A stretch of 64,000 nt of DNA from NCBI GenBank assembly GCA_963931865.1, contig OZ007513.1, positions 11,061,467 through 11,125,466 of the forward strand. The letters are read 5' to 3'. The notes below the pieces were generated by a model, which made no database searches, had not been told where the DNA came from, and worked only from the letters and a program-made list of their open reading frames with translations. The translations under genes were made by a program, and so were the position numbers. Below, one piece after another: positions 47,058-57,639 of the stretch (its first letter is position 1; each line of letters opens with the position of its first letter). This DNA comes from Axinella damicornis. Taxonomy: Eukaryota; Porifera; Demospongiae; Axinellida; Axinellidae.

Positions 47058-49893
47058 CTACACCTCATCGTATTTCACTCCATATTTTTCAGCTATTCGA
47101 TAAGCCAATTTATTCAAAACCATCCTCTTCAAAGCCCCTACAACTGTTTCCCAGCACGGCTTCTCTTTACTATTGAACCATCGGCGAATGGTTTCTCTCC
47201 TCTTATGTTCAGTAAGCTGGTTATCATACTCAATTGTTCCGAGGATCTCCTGAGGCAGTCGAAGCTCCTGTCCAAGCACCTTCCAGTCCTGAACAGTACG
47301 CAGTTCATCTCGGACATCAATCTCAGCTTTAATAAGGTGGCACTCAGAGTTGAGTTTGGGGGCTGTAAGAAAAGAATAAACAATCAAGTACAGTACACAG
47401 TTACTATAGATGTACCTACTTCAGACAGCATGCATAATATTGTCTTTTACTGTGGGAGAAATCCATGCACTGCCATACATACATACTGACAAAATCCCCA
47501 CCAACAGTCTTAATGTTCTACAAATACTAGAGACTATATACGCTCCATACTGTTCTAACCAATAATTTTGTTCAATTCACAAGTGGCAACTGGTGACAGG
47601 CCAAATATGTATGCATGAGGAATACTCTGGCCTCATGTGCAGAACTACTTATTCAGTATGATACAGATATCTGAAAGAAGTGAATACCTTGTTCATCAGG
47701 AGAGCTGGGTGGACTGGGATGGCTGGGTGAACTAGGACGGCTGTGTGAACTGCGATCTACTATTGTAGAGTCTGACCCACTCGGCATGTAATAAGGAGAA
47801 CCTACAGAGGACAACAGTACATTGATAATAGGTGGGGAGACTCCTGCACTACAATACATTAATTGGGTATGACAGCTGTGTACTAGGTCTGAGCCCAATC
47901 TGCTTCCAATGTTACCTATTTTTCTTGCTTGCAATTCTCATAAATTCTACCTATTTTGCTCATTAGCTGTGCCTATTTTTCTCATATTATGCTCAGTGGT
48001 TCACAAAAAAAACAAACTGTAAAGGACAAATAGCACAGTAATAATTATCTGTACTGTAGCATGATCGAATAGTCTTGTAATGTTCTCCTGCTGTCCTTGA
48101 AATGATGCACGTGCCAGAGACTAGAGTTATGAGCCATTTTTCTTACACCCCACCCCTATTTTTCCAGCATTATGCTTCTTGCTAGAGCATGCCTATTTTT
48201 CTCAAATTTCTGCCGGCAGATTGTGCGCAGGCCTACTGTGTACCAGGCCAGCACCTGCTCATGCAGCTCTTGGCTCTTGGTGCCTTAAGAGGACTGGTTT
48301 GATCGTAATGATAGTTAGATAGAGGATGGCATACAGTGCTTTAACTCTAATCATGGCCCTAGTTTTGATTGACTATAATTATACTGCAGTCAGGAGCTTA
48401 TGAGCACCGTGAATGCATGGGCTCCTGGTTGCATGCATGTACTGAATGGGTAGTTGGAACTTGGAACATGGAATCAGTGACAGTGTCCCTGATGGTGGAC
48501 AATACATGTATGGAGGCCACCCCACAGGGCATATGAATGTATGTACCGTATAGCGGGAAAATTTGGCGGGCATTAAATTTGGCGATTTCAGCCAAAACAC
48601 CGTATTTTTAAATTTGGCGAATTTTAAATTTGGCAATTTCGATCCTCAACACAAATGACGTAACGGCAATGACGTTCGCGTACGCCTCAGCGTACGCGCG
48701 TATCGATCGAGTGCGACCAGTTAGTTACCAGCTAACCATGGAGACCTTCGAAGTAGAGGGATGTGTCAGAGGCCATCACGTTTACCATACAGTGTGGAGC
48801 CCCACCGTCCGAGAGCGGCGACTGGATTGCGCTGTGGCGGTGATGCGCTCGAGCGCAATCGTGGGCCACGTCCCTCACACTCTCGTTAACGGCTTGTAGT
48901 TCCTTCCCGGAGAGAGAGGAATTCCCGATGTCGCGTTCTCTTGGGAGTATACAGCAGCTGAGTCTTTTCTGAAATACTGGCACAGCGCGGCTACCTTACG
49001 TACGTAGTTATGTAATGTGCGCGCGCATACCCGAGTGGCCGGCCGGCTGGGGTGGGGTTTAATATTGGCGGAATTTTAATTTGGCGATTTTTTCCTGCAC
49101 CGCCAAATCGCCAAATTAAAACCCCCGCCAAATTTTCCCGCTATACGGTATTAGTGTTAAATCGCTGACAACCGAGTGCTCACTTAGTTACCGTATTTAT
49201 GCTAACAGCTGATAGGGAAGAGCTGGAGCGATTTATCAGGCTCAACTGTGCGCAGCTACCAGTGATAGCGGATGGTGTGACGTAAGTGCTAACATCTGTC
49301 CCAGTATTCCACAGGCTGCCTTCTTATGTCCTCGACTCCATTCTTACCTGTGTGTTATAATAATTTGTTGACAACTGAGGTTCTACAGTACTAAATTGCC
49401 ATGTCCGCTGGGAAGTTTGATCGCCCTATATCACAATACATTACTCTGACTGAGCGTAAGTTTGAGCAATCAATGATGACTAAGCAAGAAACCCTCGGGC
49501 CCTTAGTAGTACCCTCGCTGGACTCGGGACGCTACAGCCCAGGTTTCTAAATCATGTAGATCCCTCGGATCGGACGTCTAACCTAGCAGGTGTAAGGCCC
49601 ACAAAACATATAGTATGTTTCGAGGTGGGGGGGGGGGGGGGGGGGCTGTTCCTCCACCCCTGAATTTATGTTCTGTTATGAATTCCAATAAGTTGAACTA
49701 ACCAAACCACAGAGTGACAACCACAGCAACCACAACAGCAGTGGTAATCACAAACAGGCAGCAGGAACGTTGACATCCCTTGCCCTCCGCAGTTGATGAT
49801 GGGACTCTTGGCAAGTTCCCTGTGTTGGTGAGGAACATGGCATACGTCATTGTGACTTCATCATTCATTGGAGGATAATAATTATTGTTAATA
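47058..49893 (-). CDS. Single-pass membrane protein with cytoplasmic death domain (3' part)
   Basis: Three exons in transcript order, 49893-49703, 47801-47688 and 47362-47058, join in phase 1. The first encodes a short extracellular piece (PPMNDEVTMTYAMFLTN) and a transmembrane helix (CCLFVITTAVVVAVVVTLWF). The second is a Ser/Pro-rich linker (SRPSSPSHPSPPSSPDEQ). The third is a death domain (VQDWKVLGQELRLPQEILG, HKRRETIRRWF, CWETVVGALKRM, LAYRIAEKYGV) ending at the stop at 47058. Death domains assemble signalling complexes in apoptosis and innate immunity. The first exon has a strong acceptor (TGTTCAG|T) in phase 2, so at least one upstream exon with the signal peptide and ectodomain is missing; none was recognised. 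The 48544-49150 TIR element lies in the intron. Confidence 0.7.
48544..49150. mobile_element. TIR element with HIRAN-like fragment, copy 2
   Basis: TACCGTATAGCGGGAAAATT at the left and its inverted copy ending at 49150 give TIRs of about 45 bp, related to those of 15534-16094. A plus-strand frame from ATG 48738 (METFEVEGCVRGHHVYHTVW, then CAVAVMRSSAIVGHVP) stays open to a TAG near 48899 and shares the same motif as copy 1. The family probably carries a decayed or minimal HIRAN-like ORF; the name is inference. Confidence 0.75.
49626..49644 (+). repeat. Poly-G tract
   Basis: 19 G in a row in the death-domain receptor intron. Confidence 0.85.
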
Positions 49894-50308
49894 CTGAACA
49901 CATGGCAAAAAATTAGTCCGAAGTACATGGAATATAATGTCACATTCAACAGATTAAATAAATCTACCCAGTACTACAGAATCAATTCACGAAACTGGCA
50001 CTCTCTGGTAGTACTAGAGGCTGAGCCTAATATCCTGACAGTAGCCTTATCTGTTGCACAGTAGCAGAGACGTCAAATGACAACCTTGACAAGTAATGGC
50101 ACCCCTCAATAATAACCAGACAAATCTCATTAGCTACTTTTTAAGCTTCTGCCCTGGCACTGTCAAATTTTATTTGGCTTTATTTATAGGTTTGTAGCAT
50201 AATCATTTATCCGTACGCTGTTCAGAGATGCATGTTATACAGAGCTGCACTAGGAGGCTTGGAATGTGACAGTGGCCAATCATCCCATACTGTGAGTAAC
50301 TACAGGTA

Positions 50309-50605
50309 TACCGTAGTCGCGCGTTATTAGGCGCATGCGCCTATAACTCCACAGGAAGGAGATATGCGCCTATAAGCGAGATGCGCCTGTAATAACGAAT
50401 ATTTTTATAATGACATTCCTCGAATAGGAAGTGCGCTTCAATTAGAATTATAGCTTTTTCCACTCCGCAGGATCGAAAATGGCTGAGTTTCTGGAAGAAA
50501 ACTGCAGCGCTTAACAGCGAGTACCTGGGACGAGAGTTGAACATGCGCCTAACAGCGAATATGCGCCTATAAGTGAGATGCGCCTAATAACGCGCGACTA
50601 CGGTA
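50309..50605. mobile_element. 297-bp TIR element (TACCGTAGTCGCGCG ends)
   Basis: TACCGTAGTCGCGCGTTATT at the left and the exact inverted form at the right, with 28-bp TIRs. ATGCGCCTATAA-type motifs repeat next to both ends. It belongs to a set of elements sharing a TACCGTA terminus. Confidence 0.9.
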
Positions 50606-51035
50606 GCTCGTGAAGAGTCATATACTAACTGGCCACACTAGTCTACCTCCATGTTCTGCTCAGGCAATGTCGTTGTAGTCAATCCACCCAGATATGTAAT
50701 CCCATCCTAAGCAAAACTGTACCACCATTTTGTTTCAGTTATCAGAGTTTTAAGTATGAAACTTAGCAGTAACTCTCCCACAACTACTTACTATTTTGCC
50801 ATAACTACCATGCTTTGCCAGAAGCTAAAAACTTGGTGCTGCCTAAGTACACAATTTCAAATGGCGTTTCGCCTAGCTTTTATCGAACTACAACTAATGA
50901 TTTAGATGTTGAAAAGGCATTGCCTTTCAGGTGTCATACATGACTGTGTATAACGATAGAGAATTGGCCAAACTCCTCATGCTTATAACATTGAAGGGTT
51001 TATGTAGTGCCTACCAGCATGGGAAGCACCGTACC

Positions 51036-51074
51036 ATTTAGCCTCGTTCCTAGGCCACGTGGGATCGAGGCTAC
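51036..51074. repeat. Short GCCTCGTTCCCAGGC-family element
   Basis: TAGCCTCGTTCCTAGGCCACG followed by GGGATCGAGGCTA; imperfect and very short. Confidence 0.6.
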
Positions 51075-51385
51075 ATACCATTATGATGCTGTTCCTTTGG
51101 TACATGAGGTTTTCGTGACCTGACGGAGGTAGCTGGGATTGCCAGTGTGTGCGTGGGTGGGGAGGGGGAGAAGAGAGGGGAAAGTGGGAAAGGGAACAGA
51201 AATAGAAATAGAAACTATGTAGAATCTGTAGGGCAAAAACTTCAAATGAGTCACTAAACACCTTGGGAACTGAGGGCAGTGTTAATTGATCGAGGGCACA
51301 GCCAGAAACCAATTAACACTGCCCAAGGGTGTTTAAATCTGGAAGGAGCTAGGGCCACTCTCTTATACCACGACATTGCAATACG

Positions 51386-52445
51386 CTATTGCATTGTAAT
51401 ATACATACCATCTGAAGGAACGCCTCGGATCTCATTTGCTAGATTGCGGTGACCTATTTTCTCCAAGGCATCAGCAATCACATCCCAGGACAATTCTTCT
51501 GCATTACGAAACCAGTAGGACAGCATCTCACTCTTGCACCTAACGTTATCCCGGGGAAAGTTTTTCTCCATGTTGTTGAGCTGGTAGTTAGGAACACCGA
51601 GCTGGAGGCCAAGCCCGCGCCAGTCGTTGACAGGTGTTAAGACATCGGTCACATTTAGATCATTGAGGTCCAAATCTGAGGACAAAGTATAGGATATAAC
51701 AGTAAGAGTGTGCAGCTCTCACAGGGTTCCAGGTGTGTCAGTGATGCTGTACTGCTAATTGTAGATATTATAGCAATTTGGTGACATTTTTAACTTAATT
51801 AAGTTAACACATTACCTACTAGCATACAACCAGAAGCAAACAGCTTAAAGAAGCACCTGTGCATGTACAAAGTATTAAACCTCATATATAAATACTACCT
51901 TCTTATGGGCTTATCCGCGCTGTTACAGGGTGCGTTGGGTTACCAATTGGACAGGTGGAACAAAATGTAGTTAATTTTAGATGTCTTTTTAGATGTCATT
52001 TACAAGTGATCACAAACGTGCATACACTGTTAAATGTTCCTTGCACGGCCAGCAACTTTGGCGTCATGCTTAGTGAAGCAGGAAAATCTTGCGAGCAGAC
52101 AGTGCATGCCGACTGCCCCAAACAACTTTGGAAACCATGCTTTCATAGAAGTTAACGAGGAGCTTGTTAAGGGCCGGGCAGGTATTTGTTTCACTTTTGG
52201 AACAGCCAGTATTTTTTCTAGAGATATTATTTGGGAGGGGGGACTTCACATTTAGGGGTGGAAACTCCCCCCTCCCCAAAGGTCCTTAAATAAACACTGG
52301 GAATAGCCAGTCCGGTATTAGTTCATAAAATGGGACTATACTGTGAAAGTGAATACCATATAATTATTAGTGCCTACCAGTACCTCGGATGGACGGTTTC
52401 AGGCCTTTCATCTTCCTTGGTGGTCTCCTCCCCGCGCAATAAAAT
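51386..52445 (-). CDS. Second death-domain exon pair
   Basis: An exon at 52445-52384 (basic linker RRPPRKMKGLKPSIR) joins in phase 1 to 51675-51386, a death domain (VNDWRGLGLQLGVPNYQLNN, KSEMLSYWF, LSWDVIADALEKIGHRNLAN). The exon either ends at its own stop (51386-51388) or splices at a good donor (GATG|GTATGT, 51409). If it is terminal, this is a second, tandem death-domain gene parallel to the one ending at 47058. If it splices, it would have to reach the 49893 exon through another exon, because the phases do not match directly. Upstream exons were not recognised. Confidence 0.55.
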
Positions 52446-52826
52446 CTGCAGAAGAGGTTTGAAACCACACAAGAGGCCATGCAGTCATCCCAGTACGTGC
52501 TGTGTTCACATTTAACTGCCACTGAACAACAGTCAAGAGTCAAGACAGGTATTCAACAGCTAGGGTTCTAGGGTTCCATGGGTAATAATCGTGACAGTAT
52601 TCATATTCAATTATTGTGCTTGCATTACTGTCTCACAATATAAACCACCTACTGTGATATTTTTGGCATCTTCCTCAATATTTCATATGGGGCCTGGTCA
52701 AAACTAGGGATTGCATATTGGAGTAATCACCCTATAGCAACGGAGATTGTCAATACTAACCAGTACCCCTCTGAAGGATGCAGTGGAAATAAATGTCTTG
52801 TTATCGGCCACCACCATGCACTATAG

Positions 52827-53039
52827 TTGTCAGTGCTAGTATTGTATACGTATACATTGTGTGTTCTTGCAACCAGCGAGTCACACTGTGCTCCGGCGTT
52901 AGCTACATACTCAAGCTTTCAAGATGGCAACCAATGTCCGGACTCCAGAGATGACGTGAGGTATATGCAGTCCCGTATCTCCTGTCCCACACATATGTGC
53001 CGTAAGTATAGTCCAGTCTGCACTTTTGAGTGTTTGTAG
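52827..53039 (+). CDS. Possible small Cys-rich ORF or internal exon
   Basis: A 70-aa frame begins MSVLVLYTYTLCVLA and continues with several cysteines (NQCPDSRDD, RISCPTHMC). An acceptor (CAACCAG, about 52872-52878) and a donor (GTAAGT after TGTGCC at 53000) also fit an internal exon of about 120 bases in the same frame. No family recognised. Confidence 0.3.
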   Translation: MSVLVLYTYTLCVLATSESHCAPALATYSSFQDGNQCPDSRDDVRYMQSRISCPTHMCRKYSPVCTFECL

Positions 53040-53695
53040 TACACATAATTTTGATAGCTTGCTGCCTAGTACCGGTATAGCTATGTGGACATTATTAACG
53101 GTAGCTACACATTTTGATCAGTTGCAGTACGTAGCTAGCTACTGCAAGGAAAAGTTTGCTCACATTCCCCACACATAGGACATGTTGCTGGAGCCGTTGG
53201 TCAGTTCAGTGCTACACTGGACTGATCATCGAAGGTCCAGGAGTCTAGTGTCCAAACCACAATTCCCTGCAAGCTAAACTGAAGACTGTGGATTTCCGGA
53301 CAGCAGGGGATTTCCGGACACCGTCACGGCCCTAGTTTTCGCTCTCTAGGAGCAACTGCACAGCGTTGGAAAGTTCGAAGGTAGGGTAGCTATGCAACTG
53401 TCCGGAAAACCCCTCCGTTACCTCCGTGCTATTGTTAGCAAATAGTACGACTTACAGGGAACCTCGCTTCCAATAGCTGTGAGCTCCAGTTTCCTGTACC
53501 TACTACCTACCTGCCTCGCCTCCTTGGGCCACTATCTATCTGTATCTATCTATATCTTCAACCGCCCCCCGTTCTAATTAAACGAAATCAGAAACATTAT
53601 ACAGGGGAAATCCCTCGTGTAACCGCATGCTGTGTCAGCACATTTGTCTGAGCACACAAACTACCTGTACTGTGCCGTGCCATAGAATCACCAGG

Positions 53696-55334
53696 ATGAG
53701 GACAGCCGTTCTAGGTACCTTGCTTCTCCTGGGAGCAGTTCTTCTGATCTCTCTCCCAGCATTCTCACAAGGGGAGGAGGAAAATGGTGAGCGGTGGTTT
53801 ACACTAAACAGATGGTTTGATTTGGGGGATTTCTTTATTACCCTGAGGGCCTAGGGGTTACCACCATGGTGGCTAACGAGGACCTGGAGAAGGCAGAGCC
53901 TATTTAAACGAGGTCCCCCAGGACAGATGGCCTAATGTCCCCTCCAAAGGACAGGAAGGTTGGTGGTAGGGCGGAGTGCACCCCAGGGGGGAGGTCACTT
54001 CCGTAGACTCTCCAATCACAGCTACGACCACAGCTGGTCAAAGGTCAAAGCTGCTCATAAAGTGCAGTCAATGGTCAAGTGGCTCAGAAATACTACAGTC
54101 AACGGTCATGACTCAGAACCGATAATCTGATTGGTCTTACACATTTGCCCCCATCCAAAACCCACCAAACTACCTTCACCATTTAGTGACCATTGTGGTA
54201 GTCTGTGACCTACTACGCTATTGCTTTTGCTTTGTACATAATGTCACGAGTCATTGAGGCATGTGTTGCAAGAGTGCCTAAGGCATGGGTGAAGCCTTCA
54301 CTATTATTTCCTTGGGGCCTTGGGGCTGACCGGTGTACATGTGCTGATCTGGCATAGCCATAGTTACACGATAGTAGCCTTGATCCCAGGCTCTCTCCTC
54401 AAAAAACATGGGGAGGAGAGGGCCTAGTAACTTTTGCGACAAAAGCTGTTGACTTCCGTCGTATCATCATCATTCATGTGATAACGAAGGACACTTACTT
54501 TAGTGGTAATGTCACATTAGTTACAAATCAGTTACACATTGTTCAAAATGTCGCTCTTCATTTTCAAGGCATCCCCTGCTTCATCTAGGTCTGCCTTTCG
54601 CTAACCATTGAGGGGTACTCTGTCCCGGAGCATTCAGTTCTGAGTCTGCAAAACAAAACCATGTGAACACATGATTATCTTGAAGATGTTTACCTTCACT
54701 GCCGTGCTAATGCATGGATTGTGGTGCAATCTGATTGGCGCCGCCAGATCCAGGCACCGGAAGTCGACAGCTTTTCTCATGGATGTTACCAGGCTCTCTC
54801 CTCCCTCCGTTTTTTGAGGAGGTTACTCTACAGTACCCTGTGATAAACGTACGATAGCACTGTGAAAATATCACCCTACGGGAAAGCATATATGACATGG
54901 TGTACAAAAGACAGAGTGTGCGTTTTTGTCAGCTTGCCAGGAATGCACAAGAGGACCACCATCATGCTTGGCACGGGTGCATTCCAAATTGGGCTGTAAT
55001 TGATATCATTACATCCTGTGCTTGTAATGTACACACCCACATTAATGTTGCACACCCATGCACGCACACACGCACAAGTACATACAACATATGCACAAAC
55101 ACAACATACATGCAGACGCACACATACACACGTGACCATACACACACATGAACACAAACATATACTTGCACACACATTCACACATTAACACACACACGTA
55201 TACACACTTGCACACACTCACTGCACACACACACGCTCGCACACAAAGATGTGTGTCCTGGGTGTGACCAGTTTGAGAAGGTGGGGGCAGCACTGGATGA
55301 CCTCACAGACACGCTCATCTCCCTCAAGGATCGG
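53696..55334 (+). CDS. Start of a secreted-protein gene (two exons)
   Basis: Exon 1 (53696-53786) encodes a textbook signal peptide (MRTAVLGTLLLLGAVLLISL, cleavage likely near AFSQ) and ends GAAAATG|GTGAGC in phase 1. Exon 2 (55249-55334) restores the frame and encodes VCPGCDQFEKVGAALDDL, TDTLISLKDR, then a GTGAGT donor in phase 0. The CxxC followed by a short amphipathic helix resembles an oligomerisation stalk, but no family is recognised. Further exons are expected after 55334 and were not found. A CA-rich microsatellite (about 55050-55240) occupies the intron up to the acceptor. Confidence 0.55.
53870..55050. other. Intron of the secreted-protein gene, non-coding
   Basis: No exon recognised. 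Partial GCCTTGATCCCAGGC-type element ends with CTCTCCTC blocks occur at about 54377-54425 and 54790-54835. Confidence 0.5.
55050..55240 (+). repeat. CA-rich microsatellite
   Basis: ACACAC, CGCACA and ACATACA units in imperfect array. Long minus-strand Cys/Val-rich frames here are artefacts of the repeat. Confidence 0.9.
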
Positions 55335-55579
55335 GTGAGTTCCATCTTCTACTGAGGTGATTCTTGTGACTATTACAAGATGTCTGGCCCTCCCTCCAAT
55401 TAGTGCTTTGTGAAACTCATAATCATAAAACTGCCATAGCTGGTCCATACTTTGTCGCTGTTGTACAGCCAGGTCTGCCACTGTAGTCACACTTTATTAA
55501 GCAGATGCACCTATATCCCCACAGGAAGAGAATATGCTCCTAATAATGGGATACACTTAATTTCCAGCAAATGAGCACT

Positions 55580-56169
55580 TTAACTCTTTAGGGTCCATAG
55601 TGCAATTAGCGTCCTTTCATACTATGGCTTCCCACTTCGTGGTGACGGACGGTCTTCGACTAGCGCTGCTCCTGGTGACTTGTCAGTAGTCCCCCTCTGT
55701 ATAACTACAGAAGTAAGAGCACCAAGCATCTGGGCTGGCAGCTGTTACGGGCAGAAACAAGTCTGCCATTTTAAGTCAATCGAACGGTAAAGCTACAGAG
55801 CTTTATCTCGCCGTCAGTATATACTTACTTTCATTAATGCTCCTGCTTTGACTTGCTGTTGCTCTGCCCTCTGCAGCAATACAGTAAGTAGCGATGGTCC
55901 TGCACGTATGGCAAGACGACAGTCGAGTTTTTAGCAGCTGGTCGAACGGCGCGATAACCAGACAGCTAGCTCAGTTATCGGCTCCACCCAGTGCCTCCGC
56001 CCCTTCCTGCCTTGGTCAACGGTGAGTGTAATCGTTACTGCTAACAGCCAGGGGCACTCTCCCGAGTTTCGTTGAACGCTGCGCACCCTAGGCAACGCTA
56101 AACGCTGTGTGCAGATGCCAATTTATGCTGTGGGGGGAGATTTCAATAAACTTGGACCCCAAAGAGTTA
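55580..56169. mobile_element. 590-bp TIR element (TAACTCTTTAGGGTCCA ends)
   Basis: TAACTCTTTAGGGTCCA at 55580 and TTGGACCCCAAAGAGTTA at the right end are inverted repeats of about 17 bp with one mismatch. No transposase; the interior is not similar to the other elements here. Confidence 0.65.
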
Positions 56170-56200
56170 TTACGATGTGTGACTGGTTAGACAGTCTACA

Positions 56201-56717
56201 TACCGTGTATCGGGAAATTTTGGTTGTTAAAATATTTTCGTGAATGCCACTAAACGTGAAAATTTATCACGCAAAATATAATTTACGAATACGAAGGAAA
56301 GCAGATAAATTACGGCAAGGATATTTGATTACGGTAACGAACACGTACATTACTGTGCAATTCACGGCTCTGTAGCCATTTCGCTGCTTTCAATGATGGA
56401 CTTCCAGCCTTACTCAAGACGGAAATACCTTCCCAAAGATCCCAAAGTATCGCTCAAGTGGACGGAGAGGTTCAAGATGCGGGAGCAGAACATTGAGCAC
56501 ACAGTGCGAAGGAGCAGACTGGAATAGGCAAGTACTTACATTTGTCACGGCCATGGTGGGTCCTGTCCACAGCAGCTCGAGTTTTCCCGAAAAAATGCTG
56601 GGTCGGCGTGTTAGTGAAAAGAACGGCAACTACTGTAACAACATGGACAGAGTCATTAAAAGAAGATTCACTTTAATCACTGCAGTTCGCGACACGAAAA
56701 TTTCCCGATATATGGTA
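56201..56717. mobile_element. 517-bp TIR element (TACCGTGTATCGGGAAA ends)
   Basis: TACCGTGTATCGGGAAATTTT and the inverted TTTCCCGATATATGGTA define the ends, immediately after the previous element. The interior holds a 44-codon plus-strand frame at 56393-56527. It shares the TACCGT terminus with 15534, 48544 and 50309. Confidence 0.75.
56393..56530 (+). CDS. Mini-ORF inside a TIR element
   Basis: ATG-ATG start, about 44 codons, unusually rich in Lys/Arg/Glu (YSRRKYLPKDPKVSLKW, MREQNIEHTVRRSRLE), ending TAG. It could be a decayed transposase N-terminus or chance; no family recognised. Confidence 0.25.
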
Positions 56718-57254
56718 CTATTTTTCAATGTTCATGGTGAGTGTGTATTTGGTAGGTGTCGGCTCTGGATGGAACTGCATCAGATGACCAGAGGAGATCA
56801 GATTCTGCTCCGTGAGACAAGTGTTACCAACAACTGTGTCATCTGCTGCTGCAACATATTTCATTTCATCACTTTCATCCTTGCAACTTTAGACATGGTG
56901 AAGTAGTTGTTCACACTCTACATTTGTAATTATAGTTTTGAAAGAATGTATTATCGTGTATAGTCTGCCATAATCACTACCCTTTCAAAAGTGTCTCTGA
57001 TCTATGCCAATTTGGGGCCAATTCTACAGGCCCTGCGTGGCCACAGTCATGCAGCCTCATTCCCACCATGAATATTTGACATGCAATTTAATATGGCGGG
57101 CTGTGAACATATAAATCAATACAAGCATTCCAAGACAAGATTGTATGAACACACAAGTAAATCCAAACTGCAGTTAAAACTCATGCTGTAGGCTGTCTTT
57201 TCAGGCATTGCAATGTACAGTTATACAGATAAGGTGATTACTGACTGATCGAGT

Positions 57255-57551
57255 TCATTCTGGATAAAGTTTCTCACACTTCTTGGTGCACTTCTTGTGC
57301 GAGTGCTTGATCTGAAGGCAAATGTCGTCAAGATATCCACAGCATTTCACACAGTCACGGAAGTTGGATGACTTTCGCAGTATCTTGCACAGAGATTCAT
57401 CGCTGACACTGCTTGCCACGGTTGCTGCGTCTGGCTGTACTGCCTGAGCTGTTGGAGCTGTTTGTCTCTGAGTAACGCACTCGACAATACCGAACTGCAG
57501 GTTTAGGACTGCAAAAAGAGCGACGATGGCGAGTATCTGCAGCACCTTCAT
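57255..57551 (-). CDS. Small secreted cysteine-rich peptide, paralogue A
   Basis: Single exon, 98 aa. A signal peptide (MKVLQILAIVALFAVLNL) is followed by a Thr/Ala/Gln-rich spacer and a C-terminal Cys domain of about 44 aa (Cys at residues 55, 67, 70, 71, 78, 88, 92). The pairs C67-x3-C71 and C88-x3-C92 give a CxxxC...CxxxC layout, as in disulfide-linked helical hairpins. The leader-spacer-mature build resembles precursors of antimicrobial or toxin-like peptides; activity is unknown. LCKILRKSSNFRDCVKC aligns with LCRILRRARDLRDCIKLC of the gene at 59783. A TATA-like TATATAAG lies about 75 bases upstream (57623-57630). Confidence 0.75.
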   Translation of the reverse strand: MKVLQILAIVALFAVLNLQFGIVECVTQRQTAPTAQAVQPDAATVASSVSDESLCKILRKSSNFRDCVKCCGYLDDICLQIKHSHKKCTKKCEKLYPE

Positions 57552-57639
57552 ACTGTATATGATGTGGAGTGGACAATGCGTTCAAGACACGGAAGCTCTG
57601 ATTAGGCTGCTATTGTTCCTTGCTTATATACAGAGTGTC

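Noticed and set aside
54876..55293. Cys/Val-rich minus-strand frames resembling secreted peptides
   Set aside because: They read the CA-rich microsatellite; the cysteine codons come from ACACA-type repeats.
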